Positions 17,499 to 27,277 of a stretch of DNA of 64,000 bases are shown here, piece by piece. Below the pieces are notes generated by a model. That model did not search any database, was not told where the DNA came from, and was given only the letters and a program-made list of their open reading frames with translations. A program made the position numbers and the translations under genes. The DNA comes from Thalassotalea ponticola (GTDB lineage Bacteria; Pseudomonadota; Gammaproteobacteria; Enterobacterales; Alteromonadaceae). The stretch covers positions 1,240,001-1,304,000 of the forward strand of contig NZ_CP166871.1 of assembly GCF_041379045.1 (NCBI RefSeq), written 5' to 3'. Every line of letters begins with the position of its first letter. Position 1 is the stretch's first letter.

Positions 17499-20423
17499 AT
17501 GAGAATATTTACCAAGTCGCTAGTCGCCGGTGCGATCAGTTTAGCAATGGTACAAGCCCAAGCGGCCGATAACGAAACCACTAGCGAACAAAATATTGAA
17601 CGCATAGCGGTAACTGGTTCACAAATCAAGGGCGTTGACTTAGAAGGCACGCAGCCACTAAGTGTGTTTAGTGCTAAAGATATCGCTCGCTCCGGTGCAA
17701 GCAATATTTCTGAGTTCATGCGTCAAGTCGGCCAAACTCGCGGCGGTACAGGTTCGTTTTCAACCTCAGAATCAGGCGCAACCTCTACCTCAACACCTGC
17801 TGGTCAAGCGGCGGCATCTCTTAGAGGTATGGGCCCATCATCAACACTTACTTTAGTTAACGGTCGTCGTATTGCTGCCAGCTCCTTTGCTTCTGGTACC
17901 GAAAACTTTGTTGATATCAACAGCATTCCTCTTGCCGCGATTGAACGCATTGAAGTGCTTGCCACAGGGGCTTCAGCGATTTACGGTGCCGATGCGGTAG
18001 CCGGTGTTATTAACTACATTTTGAAAAAAGACTACCAAGGCGCTGAGTTTAATGTCTCATATGGCAACAGCTTTGCCAGCAGCGATGAAGGTCAGTACAA
18101 TCTTAACTTTGTCGCAGGTACCGACTTTGTTGGTGGTCAGCTCACCGTTTATGCAGATTATTTTGACCGCAATAAGTTTACTGCACAAGACCGAAGCTAT
18201 ACCCGCGATCCACTGTTAGAAAGTTCGTATTCATACCTACCGAAAGACACGCCAAATATTTATTATTGGTCGGCGGTTGACGGCAATGAAATAGGCGCGC
18301 CAAATTGTAAAACTGAATTTGTTACCACCGAGTTCGGTGAAGATATCTGTGCCTACTACCGCAATGAAGACGATGTCTTAGAGACGCCAATGGAATCGGC
18401 ATCAGTTGGTTTTAACTACAGCAAAGATTTTGGCGACGTAAACTGGAACACCGACTTTTTCTTTTCAAATACCAAGTCAACCAGTCAATCAGCTCCTGCA
18501 CCTATCGACCAAATTGATGACAGTGAAGGCCCTTGGGCGAACGAAACCGCGTTAGAAATTTTTGACCAAGCAACCCAAGACGCATTATTTGATGCGATCT
18601 ATATCGACCCATATGATACGCCGGCAGGACAAGAGCTGTGGGGCTTTCGTTACGATGCCCGTTTTGGTACACCGCGCACCGTAGATGTTGAAACCGATGC
18701 ATTTCGTTTAGTAACCGGTCTGTCGGGTGAGATGAGTGGCTGGGATTGGGAAACCGCCGTTACCGTATCAAAATCAGAATCAGAGCAAGTGGCAGTTGCC
18801 GGTATTTATAACCGCTATAAGTATCATGCGGTATCAAATGGCGAGCTTTGTAGCGATGGCTCAATCGCCAACTTTGACGGTGCTAGCTTATCGTGTAGTT
18901 CGGGTGAATTACTGGGCATGTACAATCCGTTTTTAGCCGGTGATGCCAACAACGATGCGCTATTAGCGATGGCACAAGAAATGCCAACGCGCGACGGTGA
19001 AAGTACCGTTTATGCCTGGGATGCAAAAATTAGCGGCGAGCTATTTGAATTAAATAACAATCCGGTTAGCGCTGCATTTGGTGTTGATGTTCGCCGAGAA
19101 GAGATCACCGACACGCCGTCACTAAACTCGCAAGCGCGCCCTGAAAACGGTTATTTAGTCGATGTGTTTGGTTTTGGTTCGAGTTTATCTGAAGCCGACC
19201 GTACTCAATACGGCGCCTTTGCTGAATTTTATGTGCCGTTAAGTGATACCTTAGAAGTACAGTTGGCGGGTCGTTTCGATGATTACGACGATTTTGGCAG
19301 TACATTTAATCCAAAGCTTGGCTTAACCTATCGTCCTATTGATGAGTTAGTGTAGCGCGCGTCTTGGTCAACCGCGTTTAGAGCGCCATCGCTAACCCAA
19401 GCAGGGGTTAAACTGCGCACCACCACCGCAAGTTTTGACTGTGGTTCAAATCAAGCGGTTGCCGATCTTTATTGTGAAGGCTTTGGTTTAGAGCGCAGTG
19501 AAAACGTGCTTGAACTGGGGAACTCAGCGTTAAAACCAGAAGAGTCTGAGTCAGTGAGTATCGGTTTTGGTTTTAGTCCAACCGAAGATATCACCCTTAC
19601 CGTTGACTATTGGTCGTTTGATCATGAAAAACTAATCGACACCGATATGACAGGGGTATTAGATCGTGCCATTAGCGATGCAAGTTTGCGTCATTGTGGT
19701 CTAGTACCTGAAGGCGAAATGGGTATCTCTTATGATCCCGATTTATGTTTGGTTACGGATGGTGACGGCGTTAACGGTTTGACCATTGAACAAGACGGCG
19801 CAAACTTGACTGAAATTCTTGATAACTGGATTGCATTCGATGACCCTCGCTACTACGAGTTACCATTGTACCGCGACCATGTTATACAACTAGAAAACAC
19901 AGGTAAGCAAACGCTAAGTGGTGTGGATGTGGCTTATACCCAAAATATCGATTTGGCGACAGGCCGTTTAACCTTAGACGCTGATTGGACTCATTACGTT
20001 GAGTTTGAGCGCAATAAGCCTGGTTCAGATACAATCGAAGACTTAGCCGGTACGTGGCGCTACCCAGAAAATGTTGCCAGTATTCGCATCGGTTACGAAT
20101 TGGACAACTTCTACTCGAGCGTTACCGCCTTGTACACCGACAGTTATGCCGATGATGTCGAGGGGCTTCGCGGTCGTCAAATAGACGAATTAGAAGCACT
20201 GGGTGAACTTGATGAAAATGGTTTAAGAGACGTTGACTCTTGGACTACGGTTAATGTGAACGCCGGTTATGACTTTGATAACATCAACATTAACTTATCA
20301 ATCAACAACCTGTTTGATGAAGAGCCGCCAACAGCTTATGGCTCAAGCCGTGGCTTTGATTCAATCAATCACAATGCGCTTGGCGCAAACTACCGTTTAT
20401 CGTTTACGTACTTTATGAAGTAA
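17499..20423 (+). pseudogene. TonB-dependent receptor interrupted by one in-frame amber codon
   Basis: Read through, this is a 974-residue TBDR. It has a signal peptide (cleavage after AQAA), a TonB box (IERIAVTGSQI), a plug (ISEFMRQVG, ASLRGMG, ATGASAIYGADAVAGVINYIL) and a barrel ending YRLSFTYFMK. A single TAG at 19353-19355 (codon 619) breaks it; the frame is otherwise open on both sides and no frameshift is needed. The following codons read RASWSTAFRAPSL, and homologous receptors usually have LRASWSTAFRAPSL, so Leu TTG to TAG by one base is the simplest explanation. The truncated product would lack about a third of the barrel. Context suggests uptake of cyanophycin-derived peptides. It may be a recent nonsense mutation, a sequencing error or, less likely, a recoded stop. 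Confidence 0.85.
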
Positions 20424-20433
20424 GCGATAACGG

Positions 20434-20511
20434 CTGTTGAACTTTGCAAAAGCAATGAGCAAAGTTCAACAGACCCTAACGAAAACACTGCGGCCGTAAA
20501 GTCGCAGTGTT
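20434..20511 (+). repeat. Two tandem strong hairpins between TBDR and YfcC genes
   Basis: The first is a perfect 14-bp stem (CTGTTGAACTTTGC 20434-20447, GCAAAGTTCAACAG 20459-20472). The second is a 9-bp stem (AACACTGCG about 20484-20492, CGCAGTGTT 20503-20511). Neither has a T-run. They may set different expression of the receptor and the downstream transporter, or end transcription with help from Rho. Confidence 0.5.
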
Positions 20512-20579
20512 AATTCGTCTCTTCCGCACTATTATTAAGCCGTGCCCTATAGATTAAGTTTTTATAACTGGATAGCTCC

Positions 20580-22028
20580 ATGCAAGCAAATAGCAAAGTC
20601 GCACCGAGCGCGACAAGGCAGATGCCTGACGCCTTTATTATTCTATTTTTCGTAGTGGTGATCGCCGCTGTTGTTACCCATATTGTGCCAGCCGGTACCT
20701 TTGCCACCCAAGCCTCAGAAGACGGCAGCCGCCAGTTGCTGGTGGCGGGTACTTATCAACAAGTCGAACAAGACATGGGCGTGCCATTATTTGCTGCCGG
20801 TGGAGGAAATGGCTTTTTTAATTTTGCTTTTGAAGGATTAGTCTCCGGTGATAAATGGGGGAGCGCGATTGGCGTTATCATGTTCATTCTGATCACTGGT
20901 GGCGCGTTTGGCATTGTTATGCAAACGGGCGCGATTACCAATGCCATCCACGCGCTGATACGGCGTGCAAGCCATGCCGAAAAGCTATTTATTCCAGTGT
21001 TATTTGTACTATTCTCCCTCGGCGGGGCGGTATTTGGCATGGGTGAAGAAGCCATTGCCTTTTGTATCGTCCTGCTCCCTTTAATGAAAGCGCTTGGCTA
21101 CAATGGCATGATCACCGTGATGGTCACCTACGTAGCCACCCAAATCGGATTTGCGACCTCTTGGATGAATCCGTTTAGTGTCGCCATAGCCCAAGGCATT
21201 GCGCAAGTACCGCTATTATCAGGCGCTGGTTTTAGGGTGTTACTGTGGTCGGTGTTCACCCTTGTTGGCTTAGCCTTTACCATGCGCTATGCGGCGTTAA
21301 CAAAACGAACAGACGTCGACATTAACAGCCAAACACTCTCCACTGACCCGTCCGTTAAATTTACCGCTGTTGATGCCGCCATTTTGTTAATTTTTACCGC
21401 GGTTATTGTTTGGATCATCTGGGGGGTGGTCAACCAAGGTTATTATATTCCAGAAATCGCCAGCCAATTTTTTACCATGGGCTGTGTCATAGGTGCGGTA
21501 GCGATTATTGGCAAGCGTTTGTCTATCAACCAGGTCTCAGAAGCCTTTCAACAGGGAGCTAAAGACTTGCTACCCGCGGCGTTGATTGTTGGCTTAGCCA
21601 AAGGCATTGTCATATTACTAGGTGGCGATGATCCATCAAGCCCGTCGGTGCTCAATACCATTTTGCACAATGCCTCGAGTTTGGCTTCAGGCTGGTCGGC
21701 GCATGTGAGTGCGGTATTTATGCTGATATTTCAGTCGGTATTTAACTTTTTTATCTCTTCAGGTTCGGGGCAAGCGGCGTTAACCATGCCACTAATGGCA
21801 CCCTTAGCCGACTTAGTGGGTGTCAGTCGACAAGTCGCGGTGCTGGCATTTCAGCTCGGTGATGGTTTTACCAATATCATTATTCCCACCTCGGCATCAT
21901 TAATTGGCTGTTTGGGGGTGGCGAAAATCGATTGGCTGGACTGGGTGAAGTTTATTTATCGCTTTTTATTGATGTTAATGGCATTATCCGTCGCCACCAT
22001 GATAACTGCCGTCGCCATTGGTTTTTAG
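20580..22028 (+). CDS. YfcC-family (ArcD/DcuC-like) inner-membrane transporter
   Basis: A 482-residue carrier with about 12 membrane segments. The start PDAFIILFFVVVIAAVVTHIVPAGTF is typical of YfcC proteins, as are the segments GGAFGIVMQTGAI, GMGEEAIAF and the C-terminal FISSGSGQAALTMPLMAPLADLVG. The family (annotated as basic amino-acid antiporter or C4-dicarboxylate-type carrier) is thought to move amino acids or small peptides, but few members are characterised. It lies 10 bases before the isoaspartyl dipeptidase gene and is clearly in its operon. Uptake of beta-Asp-Arg or arginine is the likely role, by context. Confidence 0.85.
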   Translation: MQANSKVAPSATRQMPDAFIILFFVVVIAAVVTHIVPAGTFATQASEDGSRQLLVAGTYQQVEQDMGVPLFAAGGGNGFFNFAFEGLVSGDKWGSAIGVIMFILITGGAFGIVMQTGAITNAIHALIRRASHAEKLFIPVLFVLFSLGGAVFGMGEEAIAFCIVLLPLMKALGYNGMITVMVTYVATQIGFATSWMNPFSVAIAQGIAQVPLLSGAGFRVLLWSVFTLVGLAFTMRYAALTKRTDVDINSQTLSTDPSVKFTAVDAAILLIFTAVIVWIIWGVVNQGYYIPEIASQFFTMGCVIGAVAIIGKRLSINQVSEAFQQGAKDLLPAALIVGLAKGIVILLGGDDPSSPSVLNTILHNASSLASGWSAHVSAVFMLIFQSVFNFFISSGSGQAALTMPLMAPLADLVGVSRQVAVLAFQLGDGFTNIIIPTSASLIGCLGVAKIDWLDWVKFIYRFLLMLMALSVATMITAVAIGF

Positions 22029-22038
22029 TGAGGACACC

Positions 22039-23208
22039 ATGAAATTATTTAAACAAGCACACGTACTGACCCCCGAATCCATTGGCATAAAAGATGTGTT
22101 GGTTAGTGGTAGCCGAATCGTTGCAATCGACGATAATATTGATATTAAAGCCACCCATGGTCTAGAGGTGGTTGATTGCACGGGGAAATACTTGGTGCCA
22201 GGCTTTGTCGACTCGTTGGTTCATATCAGTGGTGGTGGCGGAGAGGGCGGTTTTACCACTCGTACTCCACAAATGCCTTTTGCCGATGCCGTTAAAGGCG
22301 GCGTCACCAGCCTCATTGGCGTACTGGGTACAGATGCCATCACCCGCTCACTCGAAGATCTCCTAGCCAAAGCGAAAGCGCTTAAAAGCAACGGTTTATC
22401 TGTTTATTGTCACACCGGAAATTATCACTACCCTGTGGTGACCATCACCGGTAGTGTTGAAAAAGACATTATGCTTATTGATGAGTTTATTGGTGTTGGT
22501 GAAATTGCTATTGCCGATCATCGCGGCTCGCAGTTGAGCTGGCAAGAGCTGGCGCGCATCGCCGCCCAAGCACGAGTGGGGGGCATGCTAGCAGGCAAGG
22601 GTGGGAAAGTGAGTATTCACGTTGGCGATGGTAAGGATGGTTTAAACATATTGCACCAGGTTGCCAAGTACAGTGATATTGCTCTTGCTCAATTTTATCC
22701 TACCCACATAAATCGTACAGAATCGGTTTTAAAGCAAGGCTTCGCGTTGGCTAAAGCGGGCGGATTTATTGATTTTACTACCAGCACCACAGAGCAGATT
22801 CTTGCCGATGGTGAAGTGGCTGCTCCACTGGCGTTAAAGCAAGCGCTAGATCATGGCGTTGCAGTTGGGCAAATTACCATGAGCTCAGATGGCAATGCCA
22901 GTTTGCCGGTGTTTGATAAACAGGGAAAACTAATTGATTTGCAAATAGGGCAAGTTACAAGTTTACATCAGGCATTTGTTGATGCGGTGAAAGAACATGA
23001 CGTGGAGATCAGTTCAGCTTTAAAGACCATAACCTTAAATCCAGCAAGAATCTTAGGTTTAGCGCACAAGGGACAGCTAGCCAAGGGCTGTGATGCTGAT
23101 ATAGCAATATTGGATTGCAAGACGCTTGCTGTTGAGCAAGTATACGCCATGGGGCAGTGCTTAATGAATGGTGAGGACGATATAAAGCCAACTTACTTTA
23201 ACGTATAG
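22039..23208 (+). CDS. iadA: Isoaspartyl dipeptidase homologue (IadA, peptidase M38) lacking one metal His
   Basis: A 389-residue amidohydrolase. I chose ATG 22039 because GTGAGGA sits just before it. IadA hydrolyses beta-aspartyl dipeptides, including beta-Asp-Arg from cyanophycin, in the cytoplasm. Conserved features are GGGGEGGFTTRTP (substrate-binding Glu), HTGNYHYP (catalytic Tyr), the possible bridging Glu in VGEIAIADHR, the metal His of SIHVGDG and YPTHINR, and catalytic Asp in SSDGNAS. The first metal motif, HVH in the E. coli enzyme (His68, His70), reads LVH here (Leu60, His62). Loss of that ligand could abolish activity or mark a variant subgroup. The gene follows the YfcC-type transporter and ends before a terminator. 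Confidence 0.87.
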   Translation: MKLFKQAHVLTPESIGIKDVLVSGSRIVAIDDNIDIKATHGLEVVDCTGKYLVPGFVDSLVHISGGGGEGGFTTRTPQMPFADAVKGGVTSLIGVLGTDAITRSLEDLLAKAKALKSNGLSVYCHTGNYHYPVVTITGSVEKDIMLIDEFIGVGEIAIADHRGSQLSWQELARIAAQARVGGMLAGKGGKVSIHVGDGKDGLNILHQVAKYSDIALAQFYPTHINRTESVLKQGFALAKAGGFIDFTTSTTEQILADGEVAAPLALKQALDHGVAVGQITMSSDGNASLPVFDKQGKLIDLQIGQVTSLHQAFVDAVKEHDVEISSALKTITLNPARILGLAHKGQLAKGCDADIAILDCKTLAVEQVYAMGQCLMNGEDDIKPTYFNV

Positions 23209-23283
23209 CGAAAATGCGCTCTAGTGGTATTCAAGCTCCACAATCTGTCGATTACCGCTAACCTATGTATACCGACGAAATGT

Positions 23284-23311
23284 AAAAAACGCCACATGAG
23301 TGGCGTTTTTT
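23284..23311 (+). terminator. Intrinsic terminator after iadA
   Basis: The 12-bp stem AAAAAACGCCAC/GTGGCGTTTTTT has a 4-base loop and ends in a T-run. It lies 75 bases after iadA and before the convergent LacI gene, so it could act in both directions. Confidence 0.87.
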
Positions 23312-23341
23312 GATTGCTAACAGTGTCCCTGTATTCGCGCT

Positions 23342-24373
23342 TTAGCTAGAAGCCTTTCTGGCACTACTGGAAGTCGCATAAGGCGCCAGTGAATCTCGAG
23401 GCACATAGCTCGGGGTGAACAGTCGCTGAATAGACTTGGTTTTACATTGATACACATCTTTGAGCACCATACGTGCCACCATGTGACCCATGTCGTCAAC
23501 GGGGTTGTTAATCGTTGAAAGGCGAGGGTAGAGATAACTGGTAAAGAATACGTTATCAAAGCCAATGATAGACAAATCGTCGGGTAGCGAAAAACCGTGT
23601 TCTCGGGCTAGTTTCATCGCACCTGACGCCATCTCATCATTACCACAAGCTAGTGCGGTAAAGTGTTGCTTGCTATCAATAAAGTATTTTAAGCCATCGG
23701 CACCGCCGGTTTCTTGGAAGTCGCCATAATAGACTAAATCCTGATCAAACGCGATGTTGTACTCGGCCAGAGCGCGTTTATGCCCCTCTAGGCGCTGATT
23801 GGCGTCGCTTTTAAACAAAGGCCCACTAATGTAGGCGATGTCTCGATGACCTTGGTCGATCAGCGCTTTGGTCGCTATATAGCCACCGTGTTCATTATCG
23901 AGGCTAATGCACCTATCAGCCAATTCACTGATGTGACGACTGATCAAAAAAATCGGCGTGTTTCCCTTACTTAATTTACGTAAATAGGCGTCAGATAACG
24001 CTTCACTGTGGACGATAAGGGCATCACAGTTTCGGCTAATTAAAAAATCGATACCTTCTTTTTCACGTTGTTCGTTACTGTGCCCGGTGGTAAAGATAAC
24101 GTGTTTGCCTAAGGCGCGAAACTCGGATTCTATACCCGACATCATGGCGCCAAAAAAAGGACCGTGAATTTCAGCCACTAATACACCAACACTATTGGTG
24201 CGATTGGAGGCAAGTGATTGCGCGATAGAGTTAGGTCGGTAACCTAACTCCTGCATCGCTTTTTCAACTTTTTCACGTGTGCGGTCACTTACTTTAGCGT
24301 TGTTGTTAAGCACCCGTGATACGGTCGCAACCGAGACACCCGCTAGCTCTGATACTTGGTAAATCGTCGCCAT
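23342..24373 (-). CDS. LacI-family transcriptional regulator of the beta-glucan locus
   Basis: A 343-residue regulator. The N-terminal helix-turn-helix is ATIYQVSELAGVSVATVSRVL (shortened: VSELAGVSVATVSRVLN, residues 7-23), with the hinge helix RPNSIAQSLAS near 46-56. The periplasmic-binding-like effector domain follows (GFDNVFFTSYLYPRLSTI near the end). It is the last gene of a GH1, GPH symporter, LacI operon on the minus strand. TGTAAGCGCTTACA-type operators near the GH1/MFS, GH16 and TBDR promoters are the natural targets. The effector is probably glucose or a short beta-glucoside, inferred from the genes it sits with. Confidence 0.9.
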   Translation of the reverse strand: MATIYQVSELAGVSVATVSRVLNNNAKVSDRTREKVEKAMQELGYRPNSIAQSLASNRTNSVGVLVAEIHGPFFGAMMSGIESEFRALGKHVIFTTGHSNEQREKEGIDFLISRNCDALIVHSEALSDAYLRKLSKGNTPIFLISRHISELADRCISLDNEHGGYIATKALIDQGHRDIAYISGPLFKSDANQRLEGHKRALAEYNIAFDQDLVYYGDFQETGGADGLKYFIDSKQHFTALACGNDEMASGAMKLAREHGFSLPDDLSIIGFDNVFFTSYLYPRLSTINNPVDDMGHMVARMVLKDVYQCKTKSIQRLFTPSYVPRDSLAPYATSSSARKASS

Positions 24374-24391
24374 AGTCCGCTCCCAAATCGC

Positions 24392-25723
24392 CTAGGATGA
24401 ATGCGTACTAGGCAGTTGACTTTGAATTTCAATGACTCGATCGGTAGTCAAGGTATACTTGCGCATCACCCAGGCAACCACAAATGAACCAATGGCTGGA
24501 AAAACCGTAAACGACAGCAACAAACCTTGCTTAGTCGCTTCTGTTTGCACGGTATCGGCTTGGTAGTCGTAAAAGGCCAATAACCAACCGGCAATAGCGC
24601 CACCCAATGCGACCCCAATTTTAATAAAAAAGATCACACCTGAGTAAACCAAGCCCGTTATGCGAACCCCAGTTTTCTTGTGGCCGTAGTCAATGGTGTC
24701 CGCCATTTTGGACCACAATAGTGGGGTGCCCATATCGAGGAAAAACTTCCATAAAATAAAGGCGACAAAGGCAAGTACAATCTGATCAGATTGAATGAAA
24801 AAGCTCAATACACAAATTGAGGCCGCAATGGCTTGTAATGTGATATAGGCCTTTATTTTACACACGCGCTTAGCCAGTGGCTGAGCCACGGCGCAGCCGA
24901 CCATACTGGCCACAACGCCCAAAGTCATAAACGAAGTGATTAAGTCTTCTCTGCCTAAAAAGTACTTAACATAGTAAGCGGCAAGAGTTAAGCGGATAAC
25001 TTGGCCGCCCAATAAGAACATGGCTGCTACACAAAGCAGGCGCCATTGGTCATTTTGCCAGATTGACTGTAAGCTATTGCCGAAGGTGATATTTGACTGT
25101 TGTGGTTGTTCGACGCGCTCTTTGGTGCCGGCAAAGCACAGCAAAAACATCACTAAGCCCATGATGCTCATTAACGTCATCGCATATTGGTAACCTTTGG
25201 CGTTATCACCCTGACCAAAATACTCCACCAGCGGCATGGTACACGCGGCAACAATAACCCCGCCGAGCATACCAAATACGAAGCGATACGACTGCACCGA
25301 AACACGCTCTTTGGGATCGTCGGTTAGTGCCCCGCCTAACGCACAGTAGGGAATGTTGATTGCGGTGTAAGCAACCATTAACAGCACGTACGTACTGAAT
25401 GCGTAGACAATTTTAGCCGTGCCTTGCAAGTCAGGTACGGTGAAAGTAATGATGCTGATCAGCGCAAAGGGCAGTGCTAACCAAAGCAGGTAAGGGCGAA
25501 AATGTCCCCAACGACTGTTTGTTTTGTCGGCGAGTGTACCCATCAGAGGATCGGTTACGGCGTCAAATATGCGCACCGCCAAAAACATGGTACCTACGGT
25601 TGCAGGATCTAAACCGACGACGTCGGTGTAGTACAACATGAGGAACATCATCACCGTTTGGAAGATGATGTTACTTGCGGTATCGCCTAGTCCATAGGCA
25701 ATTTTTTCTTTTACACTGAGCAT
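24392..25723 (-). CDS. GPH-family (MFS) glycoside:cation symporter
   Basis: A 443-residue inner-membrane carrier with about 12 helices. It starts LSVKEKIAYGLGDTASNIIFQ, the signature of glycoside-pentoside-hexuronide symporters (MelB/LacS group), with the conserved DAVTDPLMGTLADKTNSRWGHFRPYLLW loop, shortened here to DPLMGTLADKT and RWGHFRPYLLW (about residues 55-80). It probably imports laminaribiose, gentiobiose or related beta-glucosides for the cytoplasmic GH1 encoded just upstream. A hairpin lies in the gap between the two genes, and the LacI gene follows 18 bases downstream. Confidence 0.9.
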   Translation of the reverse strand: MLSVKEKIAYGLGDTASNIIFQTVMMFLMLYYTDVVGLDPATVGTMFLAVRIFDAVTDPLMGTLADKTNSRWGHFRPYLLWLALPFALISIITFTVPDLQGTAKIVYAFSTYVLLMVAYTAINIPYCALGGALTDDPKERVSVQSYRFVFGMLGGVIVAACTMPLVEYFGQGDNAKGYQYAMTLMSIMGLVMFLLCFAGTKERVEQPQQSNITFGNSLQSIWQNDQWRLLCVAAMFLLGGQVIRLTLAAYYVKYFLGREDLITSFMTLGVVASMVGCAVAQPLAKRVCKIKAYITLQAIAASICVLSFFIQSDQIVLAFVAFILWKFFLDMGTPLLWSKMADTIDYGHKKTGVRITGLVYSGVIFFIKIGVALGGAIAGWLLAFYDYQADTVQTEATKQGLLLSFTVFPAIGSFVVAWVMRKYTLTTDRVIEIQSQLPSTHSS

Positions 25724-25773
25724 GGTGACATCTCTATTAATCGTTGTTTTTAACTTGCTCGTCGATAGTAAAC

Positions 25774-25792
25774 TAGCGGGCGTTGCCCGCTA
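25774..25792 (-). repeat. Intercistronic hairpin between GH1 and GPH symporter genes
   Basis: A perfect 8-bp G+C-rich stem TAGCGGGC/GCCCGCTA with a 3-base loop. On the minus strand it lies between the GH1 stop and the symporter start and has no T-run. Likely roles are mRNA stability or differential expression of the two genes. Confidence 0.5.
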
Positions 25793-25844
25793 TTATATCG
25801 GTGTTCGAGTGTTGGTCATAGCACAAGAGTTGAGCATACCCTTG

Positions 25845-27173
25845 CTAGCGGTTGCTAATCAACTGTTTGTAGGCATGACCACTCTTTTTAATGGTGCGTT
25901 GTTGAGTTTGGTAGTCGACGTAAACAATACCAAAGCGCTTGCGATAACCTTCCGCCCATTCAAAGTTGTCCATCAAGCTCCAAGCGAAGTAGCCTTGAAT
26001 ATCGACACCTTGCTCGATCGCATTGTGTACAGCATTTAAGTGTTGTTGGTAGTAACCAAGGCGGTCGTCATCGTTAACGACACCATTTTCAATAGTGTCA
26101 GGCATGGCGGCACCGTTTTCAGTGATAAACACCGGTGGCAGGTCATAGCGTTCATTAAGAGACACTAATAACTCAGTAAACGCTTTGGGATAAATTTCCC
26201 AGCCCATATCGGTGCGGGGTGCTGGCGCTGGTAATTCTCGATAGATATTTTCTGCGTCGGCTTGGTAAATCGCGCGGGTGTAAAAGTTGATGCCGAGAAA
26301 ATCGATACTCCCGCCAATAATTTCCATATCGCCTTGTTCAATGTCAGGGCGACTCGATGCAGGAAGTTGCTCGATAATGTCAGGGTATGATTTGTTTAAT
26401 ATCGGCTTGATATACCACTGGTTAAAATACTGGTCGGCATAATCGGCTGCTTGTTTGTCGGCCTCACTATCGGTAGCTGGGTAGCCAGGGGTGAAGTTTA
26501 ACACGATGCCATTTTGAGTTTGTGGCGTATTGCGCTTTAACACCTGCATTGCTAACCCATGAGCGAGTAACAAGTGATGAGCGCTCTTGCGACCGAGGTC
26601 TTGACCGGTTAGGCCCGGGGCATGAATACCAATTTCATAGCCTAAATACGACGAGCAAAATGGTTCGTTCAATGTAGCATAGGAGTACACCTTACCGTCG
26701 AATGCTTTAGTGATCAGATCAACGTAGTGGGCAAATTCATACGCCGTTTGTCGGTTTAGCCAGCCACCGTTATCTTCTAAATGCTGTGGTAAATCCCAGT
26801 GATAAAGTGTTACGTAGGCTTTTATATTGCGCTTTGCAAGCTCGTTTAAAATATTGAGATAAAAGTCAACGCCATCTTGGTTAAGTTGACCATTTTTGGT
26901 CATCACGCGAGGCCATGAAATTGACAGGCGATAGGCATCGACCCCCAAGGACTCAATCAGGTTGATGTCGTCTAACCAACGGTGATAGTGATCACACGCT
27001 TCGTGGCCATCTGAGCCATCGGCAATTTTCCCTTCGGTCGCACAAAACGTATCCCAAATGCAGTCTAGACGATGATCTTTACCACCTTCAATTTGAAATG
27101 AAGCTGTTGCCACGCCATAGGTGAACGATTTGTCGAGCATTTTTGACTTGCTTGGTAATTGCAATGTAGCCAT
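25845..27173 (-). CDS. GH1 beta-glucosidase
   Basis: A 442-residue cytoplasmic enzyme (no signal peptide) that splits beta-glucosides to glucose. GH1 signatures are FTYGVATASFQIEG (17-30), YRLSISWPR (81-89), TLYHWDLPQ (122-130), TLNEP with acid/base E170, and ITENG with nucleophile E351. Length is normal for GH1. It is the first gene of the GH1, GPH symporter, LacI operon. The operator at 27278 lies about 105 bases upstream. Likely substrates are laminaribiose and short beta-1,3/1,6-glucosides brought in by the neighbouring symporter. Confidence 0.94.
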   Translation of the reverse strand: MATLQLPSKSKMLDKSFTYGVATASFQIEGGKDHRLDCIWDTFCATEGKIADGSDGHEACDHYHRWLDDINLIESLGVDAYRLSISWPRVMTKNGQLNQDGVDFYLNILNELAKRNIKAYVTLYHWDLPQHLEDNGGWLNRQTAYEFAHYVDLITKAFDGKVYSYATLNEPFCSSYLGYEIGIHAPGLTGQDLGRKSAHHLLLAHGLAMQVLKRNTPQTQNGIVLNFTPGYPATDSEADKQAADYADQYFNQWYIKPILNKSYPDIIEQLPASSRPDIEQGDMEIIGGSIDFLGINFYTRAIYQADAENIYRELPAPAPRTDMGWEIYPKAFTELLVSLNERYDLPPVFITENGAAMPDTIENGVVNDDDRLGYYQQHLNAVHNAIEQGVDIQGYFAWSLMDNFEWAEGYRKRFGIVYVDYQTQQRTIKKSGHAYKQLISNR

Positions 27174-27277
27174 GGTCAGAAGTACCTTTTTTCCTAATTT
27201 ATAGTGGGAATGTTTAACTTTTTATAACGCGCCTTGAAAATTGGTTGATTAACGCAACAAAATTTATTCTAATATGG

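Noticed and set aside
19353..19355. TAG read as pyrrolysine or other recoding
   Set aside because: No pyrrolysine genes are visible and the site normally holds Leu; a point mutation or sequencing error is simpler. The pyl/suppressor idea can be tested genome-wide.
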